Source of the DNA: Deinandra increscens subsp. villosa
Taxonomy: Eukaryota > Streptophyta > Magnoliopsida > Asterales > Asteraceae
Assembly: GCA_039602395.1 (NCBI GenBank)
Contig: JBCNJP010000013.1
Span: 27,005,993 to 27,069,992, forward strand
Direction of reading: 5' to 3'
Length of the DNA stretch: 64,000 bases
Shown: piece by piece, positions 35,073-45,105 of the stretch
Numbering within the stretch: the first letter of the stretch is position 1
Layout: every line of letters begins with the position of its first letter
The notes under the pieces: model-generated
Told to the model about the DNA's origin: nothing
Databases searched by the model: none
The model's input: the letters and a program-made list of their open reading frames with translations, nothing else
Program-made: the position numbers and the translations under genes

Positions 35073-36715
35073 TGTGACACCCGTCACTTTAATTTTAGAT
35101 TAAAAATGATAATCTATAATTTATTAAGGCTTATTTAGAATTGATTATGATTATGTGAATTATTTGAGTATCATAATATTAGATAAATTCTCGTAAATGT
35201 GAACCGGCTAACGAAACGAATAAAATAATCCGTTTGGTTTTAAATTATGGATGTATATGGGTTAGAGCCTTTAGAAAAGGTTATACACTCGGTTGGTGAT
35301 AAATTAGATAGAATTACGCAGTAATGAATTCGAATCGTGTAAAAACGTCACTACTTTTGGTCTCCAACCAAGTGTGACGAAACTGAAAAATAATTATACG
35401 GTTTCGAGCGTAATTTAAATTATGAATTTTGATATAATTATTTGAATTTATTAGATTCGGAAAAATACCCGTAAAACACGACATACACTGTGTGTTACTA
35501 GAAGTTTATAAAAACTGAAAGATAAATATGTGTGAGCATATGTATGTGTCGTAAATATATATGTATATATGTGGATGGAGTGTAAAAATAAATCACATTA
35601 ATGTGATGTGGTGTGCATGTAATGATAATTAGATAGGTTATCATTACTAGATTTTTAAATCTCTACACACACATGCACCTAAACAAGTTTAAAAAAAAAA
35701 ATTACACCTCCTCCCCTCTCCCTCTTATTCACGGCCCAACATCCCCTCCCCCTCTCATTCACCTCACTTTTACTCTCACTCTAAAAACACACACACACTC
35801 AAGAACACTCAAGATCAATCTTCATCCAAACTCAAGAAAACTCAAGAACACTCAAGAAACTTACTTTCTCTCTCTAGATTCAAGGTAAGAAACTTCATCT
35901 AGTTTCTTCAAAATCTCGAAACCCACCTTCAAATCCAAGAACCAACATCAAATATTGATAATTTATGGTGGATATGAATGGTAAAAGCTTCAACACATAA
36001 AGATTTGTGTGAAAACACACACACACACACACAAAAATCATGAAGTGTGTGTTAGTGTGTGTGTTTGTGTGTGTTGAGCTTAGGGTTAGGGTTTGATCAT
36101 CTAAAAACCCACATGCATGTTAAATCTAAACCTAAAACTTGAGTTTTGTGAAAGATTTAATGAATGTTCAAAGATGAAACACCAAGTTCTTGAAGAAATC
36201 TTAAACTAGTAACATGGATGATACATGCATGAACAAAATCTATGATTTTATGTAATTTTATGTGATTTCATGTGTTTAAGATTATGTTATGCTAAGTATT
36301 TGATCTTGGAATGATGTTAATGATATAAATCTACATGAAATAAGGGTATGAAACCCTTGGATTTTAATTAAAATCCAAAAATTATATATATATATATATA
36401 TATAAATACTTGAAGTTGGAAAAAAAATGTTAAATAAAACTAAGATTTAGTGTCACAATTGTAGTAAACCCGCGTCATGGTCGTCAATGACGCCTACATG
36501 GTCGGTAACGATTGTCACTAATATAAACCCCGTGACTATTTCTCATGGTAATTCCGCCTATAATGGTCGGTTATGAGGAAACACGAGTGGTATACATTAA
36601 ATATATAATACTTAAAAATTTTAAGAATAAATCTGTGAGTATTATATGAAATGGATAAAAATTATAAAGATTAAAAAGAAGACAGAATATTTATGGTGAA
36701 AAGTCACCAAATCTT
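35073..36715 (-). repeat. S2: gypsy-like LTR, left half
   Basis: Starts TGTGACACCCGTCAC. Together with 53639-55345 it makes a 3.35 kb unit with TG/CA ends and TGTTG duplications but no internal coding region, so most likely a solo LTR. The left half has a pyrimidine-rich leader-like stretch (35700-35880), (CA)n at 36018-36034 and (TA)n at about 36383-36404. The short ORF at 35673 is low-complexity and I do not call it. Orientation is a guess from similarity of the ends to the G1 LTR. Confidence 0.7.
36711..36715. other. Compound-element left target-site duplication ATCTT
   Basis: ATCTT precedes the left LTR A and recurs at 53639-53643 after the right LTR A. This shows that the whole 36716-53638 block behaves as one insertion into S2. 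Confidence 0.88.
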
Positions 36716-37599
36716 TGTCAGGACCAAATTTGAGCCTTTACTCATCCAATACACAGATTCAAGTGCGGAAATCATGAATCCATGATCAAATCATAGTGTT
36801 TGCTTGTTGAAATCCTTAGATTTCGCCTCTGAAACTCAAGAACTTGAGGGTTTTCACACACAAGTGCTCTCTATCTTCAAACAGCCGTCCAAGAGTCTTT
36901 TTAGGGTTATTCTAGAGTGGCTATTTATACTAGAGAGAGCACAGGTCGTGAATGTGCTGAAATCAAGAGAATGTTATTGAAGTTAGTGAAATTTATGACA
37001 TCAGACAGACGAGATCGCCAAGAATAACACTGAAGTCGCCAAGACCAAAGTGAAGTCGCCAAGGCTGGTTGGTGACCTCGCCAAGGCTTGGTGAGGTCGC
37101 CAACCTTGGTGAGGTCGCCAAGGGTTGGCGAGGTCGCCAAGGAAACTTGCCCAAGTCGCCAAGTACAAACTCCAAATCGCCAAGATTCTTGGTGAGGTCG
37201 CCAAGAATCTTGGTGAGGTCGCCAAGAAAGTCCAGAAATCACTAAGTACGCTCCGGAAACGTCAATTATCATTATTGAACCATCAAGGTTTGTTATTACA
37301 AAGACACAATCAATTATTAGCATTTACCAAGTAACTTATCATGAAATGACCTAGATCTTGGATACAGACAATCACACTGCAATTGAAATGTACTAAGGCA
37401 ATATCTCCAATATCCATAATCAACACAAGCTAAGACATTTAGTCATGACAAACAAAACATCAAACACTTGAATGATTAATATAAACATTAGGATAATTGT
37501 TCAAGTACAAGACACAAGCATAAGTGAAAGACATACACATGAGCACAAAACCAAAGGATGCTATGTTTGAGTTGCCACCAACCCTATAAAGTTCTTACA
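36716..37599 (-). repeat. LTR A, 3' copy of the compound element
   Basis: 884 bp, TGTCAGGACC to TTCTTACA. TATAAATA on the minus strand at 36922-36929; 11 TCGCCAA words at 37014-37226. Full length compared with the 5' copy, which lost 93 bp. Confidence 0.92.
37014..37226 (-). promoter_or_regulatory. TCGCCAAG word array in LTR A
   Basis: Eleven exact TCGCCAA in 213 bp, upstream of the TATA box in the minus direction. The same array is at 53146-53359 and 2381-2592, and the word recurs in the leader at 39963-40150. Confidence 0.75.
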
Positions 37600-37612
37600 A
37601 ATTCCCCCTTTG
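37600..37612 (-). other. Polypurine tract before LTR A
   Basis: The minus strand reads AAAGGGGGAATT, touching the LTR start. The same arrangement occurs at 63533-63545. Confidence 0.85.
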
Positions 37613-37646
37613 GTGGTAATACAAACATAAAAGGAAAAATAGACAA

Positions 37647-39910
37647 CTATCTGAGTTGACCAAGCAGCTTCAGCAAGAATCTCCAGTACATTCGTGCAAG
37701 GTTCCTGTAACGATCATCAAGGCAGACAATCTGTGCATCGTACAGAATCCATAGATCTTCTCGTGCAAACTTCTTCAAGTCAGAATAGTGCCACATTTCA
37801 ATCACCCTTTCACTACCCCGAGAGAGATAGCAGATTCCACGACCACCCATGGCCCAGTATTTCAAGGTACTTAGGCTTTCCGTCTTCATCTTCCTAGCAG
37901 CAATACACTCCCAACACCACCATCTTAGAAACAAACCAAAGTAGTTTGCATCCACTATCTCATATGGCCTAAGCCTTCGAGGGATGGGGTCAAGGCGACT
38001 ATAGAATAACCACTTTAAGTAGCTTCGATGCAGTAGTCTCAGTTCGATTGCTGCGAAGAGTCTTATTGTGCAGCCGTCTTCCCTTTCAATAACCAGCTCA
38101 TGAGTATCACCACTGTAGTACCAACAAGTTATAGGATTGCTCTTCTGATATCCTTTTATTTTCTTTGTGACCAAATCTTTGCTGATACTTTTATACATAA
38201 CTTTGTGAGGGACTTCAGCTCTTTGCCTTCTGAATGTCTTGTATTTCTTCTTTTCAGTCTTGATGGGACGATTTGAGCTCACATTATAAATGGCCCTTAT
38301 TTGATCCTCAGCATCTCTGCCTACAGGATCATTTGAGTGATTTATCAGTGGACGCCATCTGAGCTGTTTCAACTCCCAAGAAAACAGATTTAGGAGATCC
38401 TTTATTTTGGCAAAGAATTGAACGAAACCATTTCTGCGCTTGACAATGAATGCCTTGAATTCATGATCGTATTTCCACCCAAGAATCTTCATTCCATCAT
38501 CTGATTCAACGTTTGGAGGCATATCTTTAAGCTTCTTAGCAGTAAACTGCACTAAGGCTTTCCGATAGGGTTCCATCTCCTTCCATTCGTCGACCAAGGT
38601 AGGAGCTTCTTTCTTTCGGTGTTCCTCCACTCTTTTGCTTCACGTTCATCCTGCTGACGCTTTACTTTCTTATTTTCTTCGATAATATGTTCTTTGACCA
38701 TGGTTCGTAGACCGGGGATTTGCTTTCTGCTGTAGCTTTTACGAGCATATCCCCTTAAGTCTAGAAAGTCTTGTAATTCTCTCTTGTTCATTTTATTTAC
38801 TTCAAGCGTAGCAGTAGCTGGACTGGGTGGAGGTGAAAACCGATCAAAAATCTCAGGAGGAGGAGGCATGTATTGTGCGTGCATCTCTCGTATCTTCTCC
38901 CTCAGATTATCATTGAACTGGACATATTCAAACTTCTTGTCTGTATCAGCAAAAGGATTTACACGAGGATTAGTAAGCTTCTCTGCAAGTTTGTAGTTGT
39001 ACAGATGTTTATCCATGTCTTGCTCATCGGTATACAGTTCCACTAGCTGTGACTCCGTGAGATTCATCAGGTAGGATAAGGGAATCCCACGAGAGATTAA
39101 CTCTCTGACATAATTTGCAATCACAGACTCGTCAGAAGGATCAACATTATCACCAGCTAGGTTAGGAATTATTCTGATTCTGGGTTCTCTCTCATCAGAG
39201 TTGGTAACTTCTGGCTCAGTGTATTCTGATCCAAGACCTATTTTTGATGGAGGACGGACGGATTCTTCCAATTGTTTGATGGCTTCTTGCCTTGCAATCT
39301 CATCCAGTGTCCTTTCAAGAAGTATTTCATCCTTAGCAGCTCTGATAGACTCTTCCTTCTTCCTTTGCTTCTCCATTTCCTGTTCATACACCTCTTCAGG
39401 AGTTAGCTTTCTTTTACCTTTGTCAGGCCTAACTGAGGGACCAGCTTCATGAGATGAAACTGGATTATTTTCACCCTGACCACCACTTGCACTGGTTATA
39501 GGAAGAGTCTGAATAGATTCAGGGACGGTGCTGGTGGCAGTTGCAGTAGATGCTGACAGTGAAGGTTGTGCTGGAACTCCTTCAGGATTTGCCTGATCTT
39601 CTAAGTGATGGACTGGTGAAGGAATAGATGATCTGATAGCATCTTCTACGTTTTGAGGTTCGCTTTCCACTGGCTCAGATCTAGGATGAGTTGGAGAAGT
39701 GAACTTAACCGGTTCATCCTTGATCTCATAAATTATCTCCTCATCATACTCATCGTCACCTTCCCAAACCAGCGAAACCCTAATTATTGCCGGACACCGG
39801 AAAAATGAAACCCTCGCCGGAAAACCGTGATTTGCCCATAACTTCCTTATTTCTTGTCCGTTTTTGACGAAATTTATATCGTTGGATTCGTTATTCAACC
39901 CTCTACACAT
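37647..39910 (-). pseudogene. ORF X: unknown protein of family A, three 39-residue repeats, one frameshift
   Basis: Two overlapping frames (39910-38552, then 38630-37647) join by a single shift near 38600-38630 into roughly 750 codons. The N-terminal two thirds are acidic and low-complexity with a highly charged helical stretch (about 39300-39420, EEVYEQEMEKQRKKEE) and a short LRGYARKSYSRKQIPGL motif. The C-terminal part has three repeats at residues 52-90, 170-208 and 259-296 of the 37647 frame, each starting with W and ending with L, with a G or S near +16 and a D/E-L pair near +26. I recognise no domain. Position before the 3' LTR parallels the env-like ORF of SIRE elements. A second copy is at 63580-64000, so the ORF is a regular part of family A. 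Confidence 0.7.
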
Positions 39911-40815
39911 CTAGACGACCAAAAACCACAAAATGACCTCGAGCAAAAACCCAGACGTCAACTTTGGTCGAGGTCGCCAAGTTATGCGAGGTCGCCAAAG
40001 TTCATACGATGTCGCCAAGCATTGGTTCGAAATCGCCAAGCCCATGGCGAGATCGCCAAGTTATGAACTCGCCAAGAACAACTCAGATCGCCATGAACAA
40101 TGTCGAAGTCGCCAAGTGCATCTTCAACAACGTGAAGTCGCTAAGAACAACTTCAAACAAACCCAGAAAATTGAAGAACACACTTGATGAACACAGCACC
40201 TTGAATCCTTGAATCTGACCCGAAAATGAACGGAAACAAGTCATTCTTGACACGAATCTGTTGTAGAACATGTTATGGCCACTCACACATCCTCAAACAG
40301 CAGCAAAAATCGATTGAATCTGTCTCAAAATCTGGAAATCCTCAAGAACACGAAGAACACCGCGAAACACACACTAGTGTGTGTTTTTCCAGATCTGTCA
40401 AATCTGTTGCGAATCAGGCGAAACCGATGCTCCCAATGGATCCGGAATGTGTTTTCCTTCAAGATTCATACTTTATTTCATCCAAAAACACTGATTATTA
40501 CTCCAAAAACTCAGAATCAAAGCTCAAAAAATCTTCAAAACCCCAAAAACGGGAAAACTCTAACAGTTTCGTTTTTCAGCCTCAGATCTCGTATTTCTTC
40601 ACTGATTTGAACAAATGGAGCATGAAATCATATCCAAATGAACCCAATAACAAGAATCTATCATCAGATTCATCCAGAAATCATCAATCAGCTCCAAAAA
40701 TAAGAAAAAATAGAAAAAGTCTCCAAAGTGGGTTTACCAATCAGCACCTCATTCAAGCTCAAAATCACAGATTCGAGTGACCAGATTCACGGTGAGATGA
40801 ATCTGATCGGTACCC
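39911..40815 (-). other. Leader of the ORF X unit with TCGCCAAG words
   Basis: Lies between the second primer site and ORF X. At 39963-40150 it has seven exact TCGCCAA and two one-base variants (TCGCCAT, TCGCTAA), the same word as in LTR A, although the neighbouring LTR is B. The rest (40200-40800) is non-coding; the ORFs there read like chance. Confidence 0.65.
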
Positions 40816-40827
40816 GCTCTGATACCA
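40816..40827 (-). other. Second primer binding site (LTR B side)
   Basis: The minus strand reads TGGTATCAGAGC two bases after LTR B. Confidence 0.88.
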
Positions 40828-40829
40828 TT

Positions 40830-41495
40830 TGTCAGGACCGATTTCACATCGAGAATCCCGATCTTGAGCAAGAACGAAGGTGAGATGAAAGGAGATGGAT
40901 GGAGAAGAATCAAAGATAAAACATGACAAGAAAATGATAAAACAAACGATTCATTGATTATTGCTGAATGATTACAACGAACCGAATGATTACAAACTCG
41001 TCATAGGAAATCCATGGTCACATTGGGTTGAGCTCAAACCCAATGTGTGACTCTCTCTCTAGAAATGATAGCTCACATCACTCATTATTCATCCATTATT
41101 CATCTATTATTCATCTTCTTCATTTATTATTTATCATCTAATGGAGCTATCCCTTCCTATTTATAGAGAGCCCATGTGCTCACTAGCCCACTAACTAGCT
41201 AACACACATACAAATGAGCTAAATACAAATAAAACAAATGACATAATTATTATTAATTAAATCAAAGATGATTTAATTAATATGAAGCTTGACTCGCTCG
41301 AACCAATCTTCCGTTGACTTTTACGTTGACCGTTGACCCGAACGCTTGACTTTTCCAGAAAACGTCTTCGGTCCAAACTTGCAAGCCTCGAGCATCACAA
41401 CCCACGTCTCTGAATCAAATCACAATGGATTCTTCAACCGAATTATTCGAGAATAGATTTGATGGCGTCAGTCATACTTATTAAAAGTTCCAACA
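40830..41495 (-). repeat. LTR B (central LTR of the compound element)
   Basis: 666 bp, TGTCAGGACCGATTTC to AGTTCCAACA. It shares only the first ten bases with LTR A. TATAAATA on the minus strand at 41159-41166. U3 at about 41310-41365 has several TTGAC cores (CGTTGAC three times, GCTTGAC twice). Confidence 0.82.
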
Positions 41496-43160
41496 ATTCC
41501 CCCTTGACTGACGCTTTCAAATCTGTCATACTGGTGAAGAATCGCTCTGTCGTGCATCTTCAAAGAATAACTGATAAACCGGAATCTTTCTGTTGTAAAG
41601 GTTCCCCCTTTGAATAAGCTTCTTCTGTTCTTGTTGCTCCAGTTGAGATCCAAGTGCTGCAGTTCACTCGGTTCACACGGTCGGGTACAATACTAAGAAT
41701 GCTGAACGTTGGAGTCAAAATCACAACAAACCGAATCAGACAAACCAATCAATCACTGAAAATGCTCCAACTTCTGATAATCGACCCGATAATCCAGTTC
41801 TATTATTGTTCCCCCTTTTCTCTAGATCCCTCTGAAAACATCCGATGCGGAAGCGGAAAATCAGATGCAGAGAGTGGAACCGTTCCGCTCAGTTCCGAAG
41901 AGAAAACGGTACTGAAATCCTAAAATCGGACAATCTTGCGAAAAACCGGAAGCCGGGTGCTAACAGTTGTGAATGATCCATAAATACTTAACTTGTTTCG
42001 CGTGACTGGGTTGGATGCGAAAATAATGTCAAATCGGTGAAAAACTGAGATCCCGAGCGTAAACGAGAAATTTATTCATAACCGGAGTCTTCGAAATTTT
42101 TGGTGAAGAAAATCGAGCTCGGAAAAATATTCCGTGAAGAATTCTGAGTCAAACGGTGCAATTTGGAATGAATCTGAGAAGACCGTAAATTTTATTCAAG
42201 TAACGGCCTTCCGTTGGAGATTTAACGGAATATTCCAATATTTAACTGAGATTCCAGTTAATTCGGTTAGATGACATCAGCACTGCATCAGCTAAACAAC
42301 TTGAAGTGAGACATAACGAAAAAGTCACAAACTTAACCGAGAAGCGAAACCAGTCCGTCAGTGGTCGTTAGCTAACGTGGCCTTGACGTCAACAAAAACT
42401 AGAAACCTGGTCGAATAAACGGAATAAAACCATGACCAATAATTAATTTTCACAATTTCGTTTCGGCATTATCTCGTTTGTCTCGTAAAAGACTTATTAG
42501 AAAATGCCCGCATTTAACGAAATAATGCTAAAAATATAATTAGAGGAGTTAAATCCATCCAAGAAGCACAATCCATGTCTAATAAATTCAGCCAATCAGA
42601 GTTGAGTATAGAAATGATCCAACGGTGGAAACTAGGTGGAGATCTATGGCTGAGGTGCAAGATCCGTGTGAAAGGGAGGTGGCCAATGGGAAGCCGACAA
42701 CACAAAGGCCATCAACGGTAGTCTTGAACACGGTGGTCCCACGCGTATTCACAACCACCAATTAAATCTCAGCAGCCATTATACAATCAACGGATCCTTT
42801 TGATAGCTGGGCCCACTTTTATTCCTCCATAACCAATTAAAATTAGACAACAATTAAGAATGTTGCAATTCTCTTGACTGATGGGGCCCACGCACAAACT
42901 ACAACCAATAAGAAATCAAGCCAATGCTCATCAACGGTTCTTTATTCAGCCGGCGGGAAAAATTCACACATTTGACCAAAATCTTATTAAATACACATTA
43001 ACTTGAGTCAGGCCAGCCCAAACTTACCAAAACGGATGATTTTGACTTAAATGAGCAAATGGACCTCAATTTTGACTAAATTCTCACAAATTTGACACGA
43101 TTCCCATAAAATGACTGGTAGCTTCCAGATTTGTAAAAGAAGTTCAAATTTGAATTATTC
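41496..43160 (-). other. 3' internal region next to LTR B
   Basis: Begins with a polypurine tract on the minus strand (AAGGGGGAAT at 41496-41505) and has two more such tracts at 41602-41611 and 41809-41819. No ORF that resembles a protein; 42000-43160 shows nothing I can name. Confidence 0.5.
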
Positions 43161-43366
43161 CACCCAGACTTGATGTTTTTATGCACAAAGCACCCAAATT
43201 CACATTTTATAACAAATTTGGTTAGAACGAAACCATTTGTCAGGACCAAATTTCAGCCTTTACTCATCCAATACACAGATTCAAGTGCGGAAATCATGAA
43301 TCCACCCAGACTTGATGTTTTTAAGCACAAAGCACCCAAATTCACATTTTATAACAAATTTGGTTA
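43161..43366. repeat. 64-bp duplication flanking an LTR A scrap
   Basis: Bases 43161-43224 and 43303-43366 are the same 64-bp sequence with one mismatch. Between them, 43238-43302 is the first 65 bp of LTR A plus a few bases of primer-site flank (CCATT). This looks like filler DNA copied during break repair. Confidence 0.75.
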
Positions 43367-43642
43367 TATCAAAGCGTAGTGCTTTCATTTGCACCGTTAA
43401 ATTCTTATTTTCTGGTAATTTCCAGTAATTTGCTTAATTTTGCATATTTTTTGCTCGGTAATGGTTGGACTATGTTAGGAATCAAACCAGTCGATTACGT
43501 GATCATAGACACTTACAAATCAAATTCCCTCTCAGATTCAGTAACCTAAGTCAGATTGTCGGTATTGTTATCCACTTAAGCTCAAGCAAGTCAATTTTCA
43601 GCAAAATCACTGTGATGTCATTTATCATGTTTTAGTTTTGAC

Positions 43643-43747
43643 TTAATGACAATTGTGTTGACTTTTTATTCCACAAAGTCAAACAGTTGAATAATTCACT
43701 GTTAATGACAATTGTGTTGACTTTTTATTCCACAAAGTCAAACAGTT
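43643..43747. repeat. 46-bp tandem duplication (59-bp period)
   Basis: The 46-bp sequence at 43643-43688 (TTAATGACAATTGTGTTGAC and onward) is repeated at 43702-43747. Confidence 0.85.
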
Positions 43748-43860
43748 ATCCTAGCTTTGTCTATTTAGCACTTCAGTCAAGCACAACACACATATGGAAT
43801 TTCTTCCCCCTATTTCTTTAGAGGTAAGTACTGATTTCAAAAGGATAAATATTTTTGTTT

Positions 43861-44042
43861 CACGTGAACACAAGGTCAGAGTTCCCTCAGCAGATGTGTC
43901 ACGGAATGTTTTCAATGATAATGACAGTACGCGTGAACACAAGGTCAGAGTTCCCTCAGCAGATGTGTCACGGTATGTTTTCAATGATAATGATGGGACG
44001 CGTGAACACAAGGTCAGAGTTTCCTCAGCAGATGTGTCACGG
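43861..44042. repeat. 69-bp tandem repeat, about 2.6 units
   Basis: Three units starting CGTGAACACAAGGTCAGAG (about 43863, 43932, 44001). The period is a multiple of three and both strands stay open (plus strand reads a 23-residue unit with EHKVRV..SADVSR). I do not claim a protein; it lies in the 3' region of the family-A unit. Confidence 0.85.
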
Positions 44043-45105
44043 TCAATGGATGGATGTGAGATGTTTCTCACTTATTGATTAGAGTGTGATATCGTACACT
44101 TATTGTAGGGTTTGAAATCAGCACTTTCCGCAAAAGAAATACTCGAATGTGTTGGTTAACTTACTTAGCACAGACTTGAGCATGTTTAAAGGATTTTACT
44201 AACTGTTTTGACTTAAAGTCCACAATTTTATGATTTTAAGTGTTTAATCACAGGATTTGCCTAATTCTTATTTTGCTGAGCCTACCGACACATCGAATGA
44301 TAGAATTACTGGTCGATTGGTTCATATCCTATGGTCAGATCACAAGACCAGAATTATATCATGTTCCTCATAGTTTGCCCATCCAAAACCAAAATTTTCT
44401 GGTTTTCTTTCTCAAAGTTTATTTTAGGCATTGCAGAATTGCAAAAATCTTGTGCTTAGACTCAAGTACCCATCAAGTGCCTTTACAAAAGTTGTTGGGA
44501 ATTACTCGATTCTAATTTACATGATTTTTATTTATTTTTTCAAATTTTTGGAATTTTCTTCAATTTTTCAGTATTTATTGAAGCATCACTAAAAATTCAA
44601 GATTTTGACTTTGACATCAGGTATTCAACAAGTGTCTTCACAAAAGTTGCTTGAAATGACCCGATTCTATTTTTAGTGAATTTTATTTATTTTTTCAAAT
44701 TTTTTGAGATTTTCTCCAAATTTTCAACTGTAAGTCGGTTTAGGCCAGAACGACTGACACAAAAAAAAACATAAAAATAAAATAAAATAAGATAAAATCT
44801 TTTTGGTATTTTCTGAAGATTTGATTAACACTTAGTGCTTTATTTGATGGTCAAGAAAAATGACCAAAAACTTAAGAAAATTCAAAGAACTAAAGGTAAA
44901 ATCTTTTTGTGTTTTCTTCCAAAATTTTAAAGACAAAATCTTTTTGGCTTTTCAACTTGGTGTCAGAAAGATTGAAACAAAAATAAAATCTTTTTGGATT
45001 TTCAAGATCAGATTATTGCAGGTTATGGATCAAACAGAGACAATACCTCTAAAACGACACAACCTAAGACTAAGGCACTTATTCTAAAGGAACCTAAAGA
45101 AGAGC
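44043..45105 (-). other. Family-A 3' untranslated region
   Basis: Collinear with bases 1-841 of C0 from 44283 onward. Rich in AAAATCTTTTTG-type words on the plus strand (44780-45000). Short ORFs here are not supported. Confidence 0.7.

Noticed and set aside
37014..37226. TCGCCAAG repeats looked like a CRISPR-type or satellite array
   Set aside because: Spacing is irregular, the unit is only 8-10 bp, and it lies inside a plant LTR; better read as a promoter word array.
40226..40780. 184-codon ORF on the plus strand
   Set aside because: Antisense to the leader of the ORF X unit, low complexity, no second copy to test.
43238..43802. A complete 555-bp LTR ending near a GGGGGAAG tract at about 43803
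   Set aside because: Only the first 65 bp match an LTR, no primer site is present on the left, and the end is not followed by a convincing duplication.
43751..44082. Overlapping ORFs on both strands across the 69-bp repeats
   Set aside because: Openness follows from the repeat period being a multiple of three; no protein similarity recognised.
44240..44515. 91-codon ORF, also present at 15-233
   Set aside because: Antisense to the family-A 3' UTR; shared only because the sequence is shared.
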